In this document: positions 1 to 9,584 of the stretch, in pieces | Layout of the letters: every line of letters begins with the position of its first letter | How positions within the stretch are numbered: position 1 is the first letter of the stretch | Assembly (NCBI GenBank): GCA_013696305.1 | Contig: JACCYV010000375.1 | Coordinates: 1 to 46,357, forward strand | Direction: 5' to 3' | From: Nitrospira sp. | Lineage (GTDB): Bacteria > Nitrospirota > Nitrospiria > Nitrospirales > Nitrospiraceae | Length of the DNA stretch: 46,357 nucleotides | Notes under the pieces: generated by a model | The model's input: only the letters and a program-made list of their open reading frames with translations | Told to the model about the DNA's origin: nothing | Database searches by the model: none | Made by a program: the position numbers and the translations under genes

Positions 1-410
1 ACCCGATGGTTCTGTTCAGTCTCCTGCGCCACGAATTCGACCAACGTGGTAGGAGAACCTGGGGGAACTTCCTTTGCAGCGGCCGGTCCGGCATGCGGGC
101 GGGCCATCGACTTCAATTGCTCCCACACATTCTTATCAGCGGGGTAGAACTTGAGATTCTTGCCTGGGTGAATTCTTTGCCAGAACAGACCGCTTTCGGC
201 GTTTCCGCCGAACACGGCGATATTGAGCCACACCGCTTCGTCATAGGGATCCAAAATAATCACGCGACCCTGCAGCGTCGTGGGCTTGCTTAAATCTCCC
301 CACTCAAAGCGCTCCTGAAATGCCTCAATGGCTGATGCAGTGGAGGCAAACCCTACCACAAGAGCCACGGCAGCCATGAATGACCACCCTTTCTTTTGAA
401 GCTTCATCAT
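1..410 (-). CDS. Secreted protein of unknown function (3' end cut by window edge)
   Basis: A reading frame runs from ATG at 410 off the left edge, giving at least 136 residues. An AGGAGG Shine-Dalgarno lies about 7 bases before a double ATG. The N-terminus (MMKLQKKGWSFMAAVALVVG) followed by an AxA site near residue 27 is a typical Sec signal peptide, so the product should be periplasmic or outer-membrane associated. After the signal comes a short beta-like stretch containing LQGRVIILDPYDEAVW and then a region with charged and aromatic residues. I recognise no family. The next gene upstream (469-981) also encodes a small exported protein with an LKGRVW stretch in a similar place, so the two could be distant relatives or partners. 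The gap between them is 58 bases, which fits co-transcription. Confidence 0.75.
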   Translation of the reverse strand, partial: MMKLQKKGWSFMAAVALVVGFASTASAIEAFQERFEWGDLSKPTTLQGRVIILDPYDEAVWLNIAVFGGNAESGLFWQRIHPGKNLKFYPADKNVWEQLKSMARPHAGPAAAKEVPPGSPTTLVEFVAQETEQNHR

Positions 411-468
411 CACATCCTCCTTTAAGAAGACAAAAGAGTCTAAAGAATGTCGCCGCGAGTATAAATTC

Positions 469-981
469 CTACTTCAAGAGCTTGAAACCAGTAATGGTCC
501 GACCATCAAGCGTCACTTCCATCGCCACGAGCTCCTGCGATGCCTTGATAATCTGATCCATCAAATTTTTATCCTTAACGGCCAAGCGAACAGTGGTCGC
601 GGCATGATACCAACCAGAGTAGGTGTTATTCTTATCCGTACCGCCAGAATAACCCCAGGCGCAGCAACTGAACAATGGGTCTGGTGGCTTCACATCCATT
701 TGTGTCGACGAGCGTCCACCACCCTCGCCGGAAGCCGGTTCGCCTGTGTTCCAGTACTGAATACCGAAAAGAATTTCATTGTCAGGATTGTCTGCCCACT
801 GTGACCACACGCGTCCCTTCAGGGTATTCGTATTTTCGCCCTTGAAGGTTTTGTTACTACCCGTAATCACTTCGCTGACCCCGCCCCCTGCTGGAGCATC
901 CGCTGCCACCGAAATCCCGGCGGTCAGCAAGCCGACAACGGAGGACACTGCAAGTGTGGCTAGAATTCCGACCCTATTCAT
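469..981 (-). CDS. Secreted protein of unknown function
   Basis: 170 residues. The start ATG is preceded by AAGGAGGG at good spacing. Residues 1-27 form a Sec signal peptide ending in ISVAA or nearby. The mature part has a Gly-rich linker, an LKGRVWSQW stretch (about residues 54-62), a pair of adjacent cysteines (SCCAWGYSGG) and a C-terminal segment (VAMEVTLDGRTITGFKLLK) that looks like two short beta strands. No known domain is recognised. It is the first gene of a small two-gene run with the partial secreted gene at 1-410. The 370-base gap upstream suggests its own promoter, but I could not place one with confidence. Confidence 0.75.
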   Translation of the reverse strand: MNRVGILATLAVSSVVGLLTAGISVAADAPAGGGVSEVITGSNKTFKGENTNTLKGRVWSQWADNPDNEILFGIQYWNTGEPASGEGGGRSSTQMDVKPPDPLFSCCAWGYSGGTDKNNTYSGWYHAATTVRLAVKDKNLMDQIIKASQELVAMEVTLDGRTITGFKLLK

Positions 982-1353
982 AACCCTACCCTCCTTGGAA
1001 AAATGATGACCAGAGAAACTTAAAATCCCAGTGCTCTAAAAATAGTTCAGAAAAAAAATCCAGAGAACGCGCTAGGAGGAGGAAGTGCGACTGACACCCC
1101 CTTTCTCTCTGCTTACCTTCCCCTGTAATGCAGTCGAAATAAATTCAAACTCGGGTAATGAAAACGCGGCCATGGTACTCAAATCCTCGAAACGTGTCAA
1201 GAAAATGTTTTGGAGATCTCCTGCCCTAATATCCTCCACGAAACACTTATCACATCAATGAGTTATCCATCTTCATGCACGCGTCTCGTGGTTAAAAATT
1301 CACCCAGCTCAATGCGCTGGTTTTACCGTCCGCTTTTCCCTACTGCATGTGGG
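982..1353. other. Intergenic region, 372 bp, no gene seen
   Basis: This gap separates the secreted gene at 469-981 from the end of the M16 peptidase gene. It is AT-rich around 1021-1060 and probably holds the promoter of the secreted gene pair, but no convincing -35/-10 pair was found. A weak terminator-like hairpin for the M16 transcript lies at 1294-1320. Short frames on either strand have no Shine-Dalgarno or recognisable product. Confidence 0.5.
1294..1320 (-). terminator. Possible intrinsic terminator after the pnp-M16 operon
   Basis: On the minus strand a short CCAGC/GCTGG stem with a 7-base loop is followed after GTG by AATTTTT. The stem is only 5 bp, so this is a weak candidate. It is about 35 bases past the M16 stop, where an operon end is expected. 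Confidence 0.35.
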
Positions 1354-2607
1354 CTAAGAGGCGAATGACTGCAGGCTCGTGGATGGAATCGGCCCGAGCG
1401 CTGTAATCGAAAGACAGCGTTGATCCAACAGAGTTTGCGCCACACGGTAGACCTGATCGGTGGTAACACGGTCGATTTCCATTGTCATCTGTTCGAGTGA
1501 AATGTGGCAGCCTTGCGTCAGTTCATCTTTCGCTAATTTACTCATGCGGCTATGCGAGCTCTCCAAGCTGAGCATCAGGCTGCCCTTCATTTGATTTTTG
1601 ACGCGCGCCAGATCCTTGGCATCGATTCCATGCGTCCGAAGCTTCTTGAGTTCCCGGCACACGACCTCCACGACACGCTGAATCTCTTTCGGTCTCGTGC
1701 CCGCATATACCGTGATCATGCCGCCGTCGCAATAGGTAGATAGAAAAGAGTAAATCGAGTACACGAGCCCTCGCTTCTCCCGCACTTCCTGAAAAAGCCG
1801 CGAACTCACACTCCCTCCCAACACGCCATTCAGCGCATGAGCAGCATAACGATCCTTGTGACCGGCAGCCAAACCTTGAAGCCCCAAACAGAGATGCACC
1901 TGCTCAAGCGTTTTTCGCTTGACCAGCACGCCCCCGCTGACTTCAGGCGGCCGGCGACTCGACACAAGAGGCCTCCCTTTGTGCGAGCTGGAAAAGTACC
2001 GGGCCAACAATTGCTCCAAGCGTTTCCAGGTAAAGTTGCCTGCCACCGCCACGACCGTTCGCTCCGGGTCATAGTGGGACCCGACGTATTCGAGTAGATC
2101 GTTTCGCCCGAGCGCCTGAATCCTGGTGGCCTGACCGAGGATCGGTCGGCCCAACGGATGACCCCCGAGGGTGTGCTTCATGTGGAGTTCCTGAACAAGA
2201 TCCTCCGGATCGTCCTGAACCATGCGGATCTCTTCAAGCACCACCTGCTTTTCTTTTTCGACTTCTTTGGGTTCGAACCGGGAACGATAGAACAAATCCG
2301 AGAGGAGCTCCAAGGCCGCTTCCAGCTGCTGGTCCAGCACCTTCACATAAAAGGTGGTCGTTTCGCGGGTGGTGAACGCGTTCATTTCCCCGCCCAGCGC
2401 ATCGATCTCACGAGAAATCTGAGTCGCCGACCGGCTGCGGGTCCCCTTGAAAAACATATGCTCGAGGAAGTGAGAGAGCCCCTCTTCCCCGCGCTGCTCG
2501 TCGCGAGACCCGACGTTTACCCAAATTCCGATCGTGACGGACTTCAACGTCGGGATTAGCTCGGCTACAATACGCTGCCGGTTATCGAGAATGATCTTGC
2601 GATACAC
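1354..2607 (-). CDS. M16 family zinc peptidase (processing-peptidase-like)
   Basis: 417 residues, the usual length of the single-unit bacterial M16B peptidases related to the mitochondrial processing peptidase beta subunit. The inverted zinc motif HFLEH is at residues 46-50, and the distal zinc-binding glutamate is in QVVLEEIRM near residue 126. The GEMNAFTTRETTTFYVKVL block and the C-terminal VREKRGLVYSIYSF segment are typical of the family. Translation starts at GTG (2607), 6 bases after the pnp stop, with AGGA upstream. M16 genes are often found next to pnp, so coupled expression is expected. The physiological substrate is unknown. No signal peptide is seen, so it should be cytoplasmic. 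Confidence 0.92.
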   Translation of the reverse strand: MYRKIILDNRQRIVAELIPTLKSVTIGIWVNVGSRDEQRGEEGLSHFLEHMFFKGTRSRSATQISREIDALGGEMNAFTTRETTTFYVKVLDQQLEAALELLSDLFYRSRFEPKEVEKEKQVVLEEIRMVQDDPEDLVQELHMKHTLGGHPLGRPILGQATRIQALGRNDLLEYVGSHYDPERTVVAVAGNFTWKRLEQLLARYFSSSHKGRPLVSSRRPPEVSGGVLVKRKTLEQVHLCLGLQGLAAGHKDRYAAHALNGVLGGSVSSRLFQEVREKRGLVYSIYSFLSTYCDGGMITVYAGTRPKEIQRVVEVVCRELKKLRTHGIDAKDLARVKNQMKGSLMLSLESSHSRMSKLAKDELTQGCHISLEQMTMEIDRVTTDQVYRVAQTLLDQRCLSITALGPIPSTSLQSFAS

Positions 2608-2613
2608 GATCGA

Positions 2614-4731
2614 TTATCCTGCCGGCGTGGGCTCGGTGGCAGGAGAGCCTGCGGGCGCAGGCATCGCTTCCTTCCGGCTCAGACGAATCTTCCCTTGTTT
2701 ATCGATTTCCATTACCTTCACCATGACCTGGTCCCCTTCGGAGACCTCGTCGGTCACCGCCTTGACCCGATGGTGGGCCAGCTGGGAAATATGCACCAAC
2801 CCGTCTGTGCCGGGAAGGACTTCAACGAAGGCCCCGAAATCCATGATCTTCCGAACCGTGCCGTGATAAATCTTCCCGACTTCGACTTCCTCGGTCAGGC
2901 GTTTGATCATATCGATGGCCTTCTGTGCTGACGCCTCGTCGGAGGAGGCAATGGTGACATCCCCCGTATCTTCGACATTGATCTTCACACCGGTCTCCGC
3001 GATGATGCTGCGGATCATTTTCCCACCCGGACCGATGACGTCGCGAATTTTGTCCTGCTTGATTTTCAGCGGGAATATCCGTGGTGCGAAGGCGGATAAT
3101 TTGGTGCGAGGCGTGTTCAACGCCTCGGCCATACGTTCGAGAATATGCAGGCGGCCGGTCTTCGCCTGAGCCAGAGCCTCGCGCATCAGCGCCGACGTAA
3201 TGCCTCCGATCTTGATGTCCATCTGGAGCGCGGTGACGCCGTTCTTGGTCCCCGTCACCTTGAAATCCATATCTCCCAGATGATCTTCCAGCCCGAGAAT
3301 GTCGGACAGGACCAATACCTGGTCCCCTTCCTTGATCAATCCCATGGCAATGCCCGCGACCGGTTCCTTGATGGGGACGCCCGCATCCAACAGCGCCAAT
3401 GTACCCCCGCAGACCGTGGCCATCGAGGACGAGCCGTTCGACTCCAAAATTTCCGACACAATTCGCAGCGTATACGGAAACTTATCTTTTGTGGGGATGA
3501 CGGATTTCAACGCCCGTTCCGCAAGAGCACCGTGTCCGACCTCGCGACGTCCCGGCGAACGGAGCGGCCGTGCTTCGCCGACACTGAAGGGCGGAAAGTT
3601 ATAATGCAGCATGAAGGTGCGCATATATTCCCCCTCCAAGGCATCGATGCGCTGCTCGTCATCCGTCGTACCGAGGGTCACCACGGCCAGGCTCTGTGTC
3701 TCACCACGCGTAAAGACGGCGGAACCGTGCGCCCGCGGCAATACGCCTACTTCACAGGTGATGGGACGAATGTCCGCGGGGCCACGGCCATCGGCACGCA
3801 CCCGTTTTTCGAGAATCATATTGCGAACTTCCGTATACTCCAGGCCGTGAAAAATGATCTTCACGTGCCGGTCCCGATTCGGTTCGTCTGTCTTAAGTTT
3901 CGCGATGGTCTCCGACAAGACCTGATCCAGACGTTCCTGTCGCGCGCTTTTGTTGGGAATGAGGATCGCTTCGCGAATCGGACCGGCCACTAATGCACGC
4001 ACCTGATCAGTCAGCGCTGCACCGATAGGTTCCTGCGCCACGACTCGTTTCGGCTTACCGGCCAGCCCGCGCAGTTCTTCGATCTTCGCCACAATTTTCT
4101 TGATTTCACTATGCGCCAATTCGATCGCTTCCAGCATGGTCGCTTCAGGCAATTCATTGGCTCCGGCTTCGACCATCATCACCGCATCCGCAGTCCCGGC
4201 CACCACGAGATGGAGATCGCTCGTTTCCAAGACCTCTAAGTCGGGGTTCACAACAAACTGCCCGTTGACACGGCCAATTTTCACGCCTGCGATCGGACCA
4301 TTGAACGGGATCGATGAGATCGCCAGAGCCGCAGAGGCTGCGATAATACCGATGACATCGGATACACCCGTCTTGTCGGCGGACAAGACCGATGCGATGA
4401 CCTGAGTGTCGAAATAGTATCCTTCCGGAAAGAGAGGTCGAAGCGGTCGATCGATCAACCGGCTGGTGAGCACTTCCCGTTCAGACGGGCGACCTTCTCG
4501 CTTAAAATAGCCGCCGGGAATCTTCCCCGCCGCGTAGGTCTTTTCCTGGTAATCCACGGTCAACGGAAGAAAATCCACTCCCGGCTTGATGTTTTGAGAT
4601 GCCACGGCCGTCGCCAGGACGACGGTGTCGCCGTAAGTCGCCCAAATTGCACCGTCCGCTTGCTTCGCAATACGACCGGTCTCCAACGTCAAGCGGCGGC
4701 CCGCCAACTCAATGTCTACAGCATGTTTCAT
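2614..4731 (-). CDS. pnp: Polyribonucleotide nucleotidyltransferase (PNPase)
   Basis: 705 residues, the standard PNPase length. It performs phosphate-dependent 3'-5' RNA degradation and is normally part of the degradosome. Two RNase PH-like domains are visible, the second with the FNFPPFSVGEARPLRSPGRRE-type phosphate and active-site region. A KH domain (IRDVIGPGGKMIRSI) lies near residue 560 and an S1 domain (GTVRKIMDFGAFVEVLPGTDGLVHISQL) near 630. The ATG at 4731 has AAGGAG 8 bases upstream. It follows rpsO after a 186-base spacer with two inverted repeats, the arrangement in which E. coli pnp is autoregulated. The C-terminal tail after S1 is short and rich in Pro, Ala and Thr. Confidence 0.98.
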   Translation of the reverse strand: MKHAVDIELAGRRLTLETGRIAKQADGAIWATYGDTVVLATAVASQNIKPGVDFLPLTVDYQEKTYAAGKIPGGYFKREGRPSEREVLTSRLIDRPLRPLFPEGYYFDTQVIASVLSADKTGVSDVIGIIAASAALAISSIPFNGPIAGVKIGRVNGQFVVNPDLEVLETSDLHLVVAGTADAVMMVEAGANELPEATMLEAIELAHSEIKKIVAKIEELRGLAGKPKRVVAQEPIGAALTDQVRALVAGPIREAILIPNKSARQERLDQVLSETIAKLKTDEPNRDRHVKIIFHGLEYTEVRNMILEKRVRADGRGPADIRPITCEVGVLPRAHGSAVFTRGETQSLAVVTLGTTDDEQRIDALEGEYMRTFMLHYNFPPFSVGEARPLRSPGRREVGHGALAERALKSVIPTKDKFPYTLRIVSEILESNGSSSMATVCGGTLALLDAGVPIKEPVAGIAMGLIKEGDQVLVLSDILGLEDHLGDMDFKVTGTKNGVTALQMDIKIGGITSALMREALAQAKTGRLHILERMAEALNTPRTKLSAFAPRIFPLKIKQDKIRDVIGPGGKMIRSIIAETGVKINVEDTGDVTIASSDEASAQKAIDMIKRLTEEVEVGKIYHGTVRKIMDFGAFVEVLPGTDGLVHISQLAHHRVKAVTDEVSEGDQVMVKVMEIDKQGKIRLSRKEAMPAPAGSPATEPTPAG

Positions 4732-4794
4732 CTATGGTCTCCTTCAGTTAAGTCCCACAGATGCCCACAGAGATACGCTCAGCTCAAACGACCA

Positions 4795-4837
4795 CTCATT
4801 CATGTCGTCATATTTCCAGTGATTCGCCATGAATGAG
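4795..4837 (-). promoter_or_regulatory. Inverted repeat in the pnp leader
   Basis: A perfect 10-bp inverted repeat has arms 4795-4804 (CTCATTCATG) and 4828-4837 (CATGAATGAG) separated by 23 bases. It lies about 60 bases upstream of the pnp ATG in the rpsO-pnp spacer. In enterobacteria a leader stem-loop in this position is cut by RNase III and used by PNPase to control its own synthesis. The same role here is only an inference from position and structure. Confidence 0.5.
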
Positions 4838-4873
4838 GTGAGCCTATGTCAGTGTTCACCTGCGAGGACGATG

Positions 4874-4905
4874 GTCGGCCGCCGCCCGCAATGGTGGCAG
4901 CCGAC
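4874..4905 (-). promoter_or_regulatory. Stem-loop just after rpsO
   Basis: In the transcript GUCGGCUGCC pairs with GGCGGCCGAC (10 bp, one G-U pair) around a 12-base loop. The stem begins about 12 bases after the rpsO stop codon. No U-run follows, so it is unlikely to terminate by itself. It could protect the rpsO mRNA 3' end after processing or slow polymerase before pnp. Confidence 0.5.
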
Positions 4906-4917
4906 TCGTTCACACGA

Positions 4918-5187
4918 CTACTTGCGAATGCCTAAACGCTCGATAATCGCACGGTACCGACCTTCATCAATGTGGCGGAGATAGTCCAACAATCGCCGCC
5001 GGCGCCCTACCAGCGTCAACAGCCCGCGCCGAGAATGGTGATCCTTCTTGTGCAATTTGAAATGCTCCGTCAAATACGTAATCCGGTTCGTCAGAATGGC
5101 GATTTGCACTTCCGGAGAGCCGGTGTCCTTCTCATGCTGCTGGAAACTCTTCACCAATTCCGTTTTCACTTCTTTCACGAGTGCCAT
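4918..5187 (-). CDS. rpsO: 30S ribosomal protein S15 (uS15)
   Basis: 89 residues, the exact family length. It binds 16S rRNA in the platform of the small subunit. The family blocks [35 protein letters not shown] and [11 protein letters not shown] are all present. The start ATG has GAGGAG about 10 bases upstream. It sits between truB and pnp, the classical bacterial order. S15 represses its own translation in E. coli, but no matching pseudoknot was sought here. Confidence 0.98.
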   Translation of the reverse strand: MALVKEVKTELVKSFQQHEKDTGSPEVQIAILTNRITYLTEHFKLHKKDHHSRRGLLTLVGRRRRLLDYLRHIDEGRYRAIIERLGIRK

Positions 5188-5226
5188 ACGTCTCTACTCC
5201 TCTAATGAATTCGCCATTCTATCGCC

Positions 5227-6225
5227 CTATGATTCTTCCGTAAACAATACTTTCGACACAGCAATCGGCTGTTGACTTAGATCAGGTTTCACGATAGCCG
5301 CGCCTACCGGCAAGGTACCAACGGCCAACAGACGTCCCGATTCGTCCTTGATACGGATGGCCCGATTCGATTCCGCAGGGAAAGCCGACGGCCAACCGCT
5401 CCATGCCAGCACTTCGGACTGGGAGACCGGCATTCCGTGCACGACTCGCTGAGCTGTCCCCGCTCTCACCGTGCAGGACGGAAGTCCTGCCAATGCGTCG
5501 TCCAGCGTGAGCATCGAGGCAGCAAGCGTACCCTGCTCCAGCCTCGATTCAACTTCCTCGACCGTCAACGCCTGCTCCAGCGTCAGCGGTCCCACACGCT
5601 CGCGAACCAGAGTCGACATATGACCACCGACTCCCAACTTGTCGCCGATATCCGCGCAGAGCGTCCGGATATAGGTTCCCTTGGAGCAGGTCACCCGGAA
5701 TGTCACATCGGGAATCTGAATTTTGACAATGTCCAGACGAAACACCGTCACTAGGCGCGCCTGGCGGGGAACATCCCGTCCAGCCCGTGCGGCCTTGTAC
5801 AGAGGGACACCGCCGACCTTGACCGCCGAGTACATGGGAGGCACCTGTTGAATGGGCCCTTCAAACGCTGCGGCGACTTCGCGAATACGATCTGCCGTCA
5901 CCCGCTCAATCGGTGATCGCTGGAGGAGAGTTCCTGTGCCATCTTGGGTGTCGGTAGTTTCCCCGACTCTTAAATCGGCCAGGTACGTCTTGTCCCACTC
6001 CAGCAAATATTCGGCAATGCGCGTCCCGCGCCCCACCAGCAACGGCAAGACACCGGTCGCGGCTGGATCCAGCGTGCCGGCATGGCCTAACTTCATCCCG
6101 CGTAACTTCCCCCGGATCCGAGCAACCACATCATGTGAAGTCCATCCTGCTTCCTTGCGGACATTCAGCACACCGTCTTGAAGGGCTGTGGCCAGTTGCG
6201 GCTCTTTCGTGGCTATCATCGTCAT
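5227..6225 (-). CDS. truB: tRNA pseudouridine(55) synthase
   Basis: 332 residues. It makes pseudouridine 55 in the T-loop of tRNAs. The catalytic aspartate is in HAGTLDPAATGVL (Asp53), followed by the family blocks DKTYLADLRVGETTDTQDGTG, QVPPMYSAVKVGG and CSKGTYIRTLCADIG. The last 90 or so residues, with SEVLAWSGWP and IRIKDESGRLLAVG, fit a PUA-like RNA-binding tail. The ATG at 6225 lies 3 bases after the rbfA stop, so it is translationally coupled. The roughly 17 residues before the conserved core (NVRKEAGWTSHDVV) are a short non-conserved leader. Confidence 0.97.
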   Translation of the reverse strand: MTMIATKEPQLATALQDGVLNVRKEAGWTSHDVVARIRGKLRGMKLGHAGTLDPAATGVLPLLVGRGTRIAEYLLEWDKTYLADLRVGETTDTQDGTGTLLQRSPIERVTADRIREVAAAFEGPIQQVPPMYSAVKVGGVPLYKAARAGRDVPRQARLVTVFRLDIVKIQIPDVTFRVTCSKGTYIRTLCADIGDKLGVGGHMSTLVRERVGPLTLEQALTVEEVESRLEQGTLAASMLTLDDALAGLPSCTVRAGTAQRVVHGMPVSQSEVLAWSGWPSAFPAESNRAIRIKDESGRLLAVGTLPVGAAIVKPDLSQQPIAVSKVLFTEES

Positions 6226-6228
6226 TTG

Positions 6229-6627
6229 CTAGGCATCGCTACGAGTTGACTCGTCAGGTATTTCTGTTTGGACATGGTCACGGTGCAGGCCGTCCAACAA
6301 TTCTAGGACACGATCGGCTCTGGGGCCGCTCACATCCTTTATAAACGTCAGTTCAGGCAGATAGCGTAACGCCAGACGGCGGCCCAACTCAGCCCGCACG
6401 AATCCGCTCGCCTTGGCCAAACCATCGAACACCTGCCGCTCACCGTCTTTCTGCTCCATGGTCGTGACAAACACGCGCGCAATACGCAGATCTTTGGTCA
6501 GCTCCACATCGGTCACCGTGACGGAGCGCACCCGCGGATCCTTAATTTTCCGCATCAGGATGTCCGCGACTTCCATGCGAATCTGATCCGCCACGCGATC
6601 GGCCCGGCTATACGTCGACTTGGTCAT
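6229..6627 (-). CDS. rbfA: Ribosome-binding factor A
   Basis: 132 residues, with a single KH-like fold. It helps 16S rRNA maturation and 30S assembly, and in E. coli it is needed in the cold. The N-terminal block (RADRVADQIRMEVADILMRKIKDPRV), the central VTVTDVELTKDLRIARVFVTT and the LRYLPELTFIKD block near residue 95 are typical. It lies 9 bases after the DUF503 gene and 3 bases before truB, the common nusA-infB operon order. Confidence 0.96.
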   Translation of the reverse strand: MTKSTYSRADRVADQIRMEVADILMRKIKDPRVRSVTVTDVELTKDLRIARVFVTTMEQKDGERQVFDGLAKASGFVRAELGRRLALRYLPELTFIKDVSGPRADRVLELLDGLHRDHVQTEIPDESTRSDA

Positions 6628-6636
6628 GACGCCGCC

Positions 6637-6918
6637 TTAGAGCAACTCAATTTGCGAACGCACCAGTTGGATCGTGGGCACCGCCCGAATCAGATTCACT
6701 GCTTGATCCAGCACCTGGTTCACATGCGCAGATTCGTTGGCCACACACGCCAAACCGAGGATCGCCTTTTGCCACAAATCCTGATCTCCAACCTCGGCGA
6801 CCGAAACATTGAACTTGTCCCGTATCCGGCTTTTCACGCTTTGCAGAACCCGACGCTTGTCCTTCAATGAATGGCCGTCGGGAATAAACAACTCCATGGT
6901 GCAGAGCCCAACGATCAT
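6637..6918 (-). CDS. ylxP: YlxP-like DUF503 protein
   Basis: 93 residues, typical for DUF503. The family is a small ferredoxin-like-fold protein of uncertain role encoded between infB and rbfA in many bacteria. The motifs [49 protein letters not shown] and a C-terminal [11 protein letters not shown] are clear. The ATG overlaps the infB stop by 4 bases (ATGA), so translation is coupled. Its context suggests a role in translation or ribosome assembly. The function remains unproven. Confidence 0.93.
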   Translation of the reverse strand: MIVGLCTMELFIPDGHSLKDKRRVLQSVKSRIRDKFNVSVAEVGDQDLWQKAILGLACVANESAHVNQVLDQAVNLIRAVPTIQLVRSQIELL

Positions 6919-9521
6919 GCCCGATGACTTTGCGGAGACGCGCCTCGATTGACCGGTTCAAGCTTGGCAGCAATTTTATCGAAGAGATAGGCTTCGATAA
7001 TGTCTCCGGATTTGAGGTCATTGAAATTCTCGACCGTGATGCCGCACTCATACCCCTGCTGCACTTCTCGCACATCGTCCTTGAACCGCCGGAGCGACCC
7101 AAGCTTGCCTTCGTACACCACCACGTTATCCCGAATAACCCGCACCCCCACACTGGTTCTTGATATAACTCCGTCCACCACGTAACAACCCGCCACGAGA
7201 CCGGCTTTCGGAATTGTAAACATCTGCCGGACTTCAGCTCGGCCAAGAACACGCTCCTTGAGCATCGGCTCAAGCAACCCTTCCATGGCCGCGCGGATAT
7301 CGTTCAGCGCATCGTAGATAATGCCATAGAGGCGCACATCGACACCTTCGCGCTCAGCCAGCGCGGCCGCTTTCGGCTCCGGACGGATATTGAACCCGAT
7401 CACGATCGCTTTGGAGGCCGCCGCCAAGAGAATATCCGTTTCCGTAATGCCGCCGACGCCACTGTGCATGACCCGCAGTTTTACGGCTCCAGCCGGCATC
7501 TTTTCTACCGCGGAAGCCAAGGCTTCAGCCGAACCCTGCACATCGGCCTTGATGACGATGGGCAACTCTTTAACATTGCCTTCCTGAATCTTGGCAAACA
7601 AGTCATCCAAGCTGATTTTCGCCGGTCCGGCCAAATCTGCGGCACGCTGCTTCATGGCCCGTTCCTGGGCAATCTCGCGAGCGACGCGTTCATCCTTCAC
7701 AATGGTGAACAGATCTCCCGCACCCGGCACGCCCGGTAACCCGATGACTTCAACAGGTACCGACGGCCCTGCCTCGGACGCCTTACTTCCCGTATCTGTA
7801 ACCAGCGCCCGTACACGCCCGCTAAATGTTCCCACCACAAAGGCATCCCCGACGTGCAGGGTCCCGCTCTGCACCAAAACCGTGGCAATCGGTCCGCGGC
7901 CGCGGTCCAATTTTGCCTCGATCACCAGGCCTTTTGCCATGCGTGAGGGGTCGGCTTTCAGCTCCAGTACCTCTGCCTGCAGCAGAACCATTTCCAGGAG
8001 CTGATCAAGCCCGGTCCGCTGCTTGGCGGACACTTCCACCATGATTGTGTCGCCACCCCAGGGTTCAGGAATCAAGCCATGCTCGGTCAGGGCATTCTTC
8101 ACACGATCGACATTGGATCCAGGCTTGTCGACCTTATTGATGGCCACAATGAGCGGCACTCCAGCGGCCTTTGCATGATGAATGGCCTCAACCGTTTGCG
8201 GCATGACGCCGTCGTCGGCGGCGACGACCAGGATGACAATGTCCGTCGCTTTCGCTCCACGCGCGCGCATCGCCGTGAAGGCTTCGTGCCCCGGCGTATC
8301 GAGAAAGGTCACCTGTTTGCCGCGAACGCCCACGATATAGGCCCCGATATGCTGCGTGATGCCTCCGGCCTCGCCCTCCGCCACCTTCGTTTCACGAATG
8401 GCGTCAAGCAGGGAGGTTTTGCCGTGATCGACATGCCCCATGATCGTCACGACCGGCGGCCGCAGCACGGCCTGCTCCTCACCGGTGGATTGTGCGGCCT
8501 CTTCCAGCAGTGCCTCACCGACCTTTTCCGTCGATACTTCCACCCTGGTACCATACTCTTCAGCAATCAAGAACGCTGCTTCGAGATTGATCGACTGATT
8601 GAAGGTCACCATCTGACCCATCTCCATCAGCTTTCTTACAACATCTGCCGGACGCTGACCGATGAGTTCCGCAAACTCCTTGACGCTCACTCCTGCGCTC
8701 AGTTTCACGCTTTTCTTTCTCGGCTTGGTGACTTCCGTGGGCGACGCATGGTGAATATGCTTGGACCGGTCTTCACGACGCTGTACCGGAATGGCCCGAA
8801 GGTCGCCCCATCGGGTGGCATCATTCTTAAACTTTGCTTCATCTTCCTCCCGCGTCCGTGGCGCCTTTTTGGCCTTTTTGAGCTTCTCGCGTGCCGCTGC
8901 CTCACTCTCCAGTGCCTCCGCAGACGCACTCTTCCTCTTTGCCGCCGCAAGCGCATCGAATGAGGGCGCGGTCAAAGAGGCCGGCTGACCTGTTTTGACC
9001 GACGATTCCTCCGACGGTGTCATGACGGCCGGCGATGCCGTCGACTCTCCCGATGAACTCGGCTCAGAAGGATCTGTTGCAATCGCGTCACCCGCCGGAC
9101 CGGCAGAGGGCGCCATATTGGCCGCATCAACTCCCGGCGATGCAGCATGAGGGGAGATCGCAAATGCGGATTCTGCCGCCGCAAGAGGCGCGGCACTCTC
9201 TTCAACGCCTTCTTCTTTTTTCTTTTTAATGAGAATGCGTTTCTTGTCGGGTTTCTGAGGCTCTTCATGCGTCACCGCATGCGCCCTCTCGTGGGACGCC
9301 CCGGATTCCTTCGACGTGCGAAGCGCTTTCTTGACGCCGTGCCCGCCTGAGCCGGATTCCCCGGCCCGTGCCTTCACACTCACCTTCTCCAGCACGATTC
9401 GAACTGAATCTTCATCCAAGGCGCTGCTGTGGGACGCCACCGGAATCCCGAGCCGTTTCAGTTCAGGAATCAATTCCCGATTCTCCATCCCCAGCTGCTT
9501 TGCTAATTCGTACACCCGCAT
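6915..9521 (-). CDS. infB: Translation initiation factor IF-2
   Basis: 868 residues. This GTPase places initiator tRNA on the 30S subunit and promotes subunit joining. The first 45 residues match the IF2_N fold ([21 protein letters not shown]). A long low-complexity Ala/Ser/Lys/Glu linker follows to about residue 270, then a second IF2_N-like segment ([25 protein letters not shown]). The GTPase shows GHVDHGKTS near residue 360, DTPGHEAF and NKVDKPG. Domains II to IV end with the fMet-tRNA-binding region ([25 protein letters not shown]). No strong Shine-Dalgarno precedes the ATG at 9521. The gene lies 63 bases after nusA with no ylxR between them. Confidence 0.98.
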   Translation of the reverse strand: MRVYELAKQLGMENRELIPELKRLGIPVASHSSALDEDSVRIVLEKVSVKARAGESGSGGHGVKKALRTSKESGASHERAHAVTHEEPQKPDKKRILIKKKKEEGVEESAAPLAAAESAFAISPHAASPGVDAANMAPSAGPAGDAIATDPSEPSSSGESTASPAVMTPSEESSVKTGQPASLTAPSFDALAAAKRKSASAEALESEAAAREKLKKAKKAPRTREEDEAKFKNDATRWGDLRAIPVQRREDRSKHIHHASPTEVTKPRKKSVKLSAGVSVKEFAELIGQRPADVVRKLMEMGQMVTFNQSINLEAAFLIAEEYGTRVEVSTEKVGEALLEEAAQSTGEEQAVLRPPVVTIMGHVDHGKTSLLDAIRETKVAEGEAGGITQHIGAYIVGVRGKQVTFLDTPGHEAFTAMRARGAKATDIVILVVAADDGVMPQTVEAIHHAKAAGVPLIVAINKVDKPGSNVDRVKNALTEHGLIPEPWGGDTIMVEVSAKQRTGLDQLLEMVLLQAEVLELKADPSRMAKGLVIEAKLDRGRGPIATVLVQSGTLHVGDAFVVGTFSGRVRALVTDTGSKASEAGPSVPVEVIGLPGVPGAGDLFTIVKDERVAREIAQERAMKQRAADLAGPAKISLDDLFAKIQEGNVKELPIVIKADVQGSAEALASAVEKMPAGAVKLRVMHSGVGGITETDILLAAASKAIVIGFNIRPEPKAAALAEREGVDVRLYGIIYDALNDIRAAMEGLLEPMLKERVLGRAEVRQMFTIPKAGLVAGCYVVDGVISRTSVGVRVIRDNVVVYEGKLGSLRRFKDDVREVQQGYECGITVENFNDLKSGDIIEAYLFDKIAAKLEPVNRGASPQSHRA

Positions 9522-9584
9522 ACAGTGCCGCTTCGCTCCACCCGCTTAGATAATTGCCATTCAGCTCATGAATGTTGAGCCGCT

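Noticed and set aside
2265-2300. T-loop-like GGTTCGAACC sequences (also near 13170), suggesting a tRNA
   Set aside because: Both are inside well-supported protein genes, and no acceptor or anticodon stem can be formed around them.
3145-3993. A 282-residue plus-strand frame
   Set aside because: It is fully antisense to pnp, whose domains are complete. It has no recognised domain.
8079-8963. A 294-residue plus-strand frame
   Set aside because: It is antisense to infB and has no recognisable motif or ribosome site.
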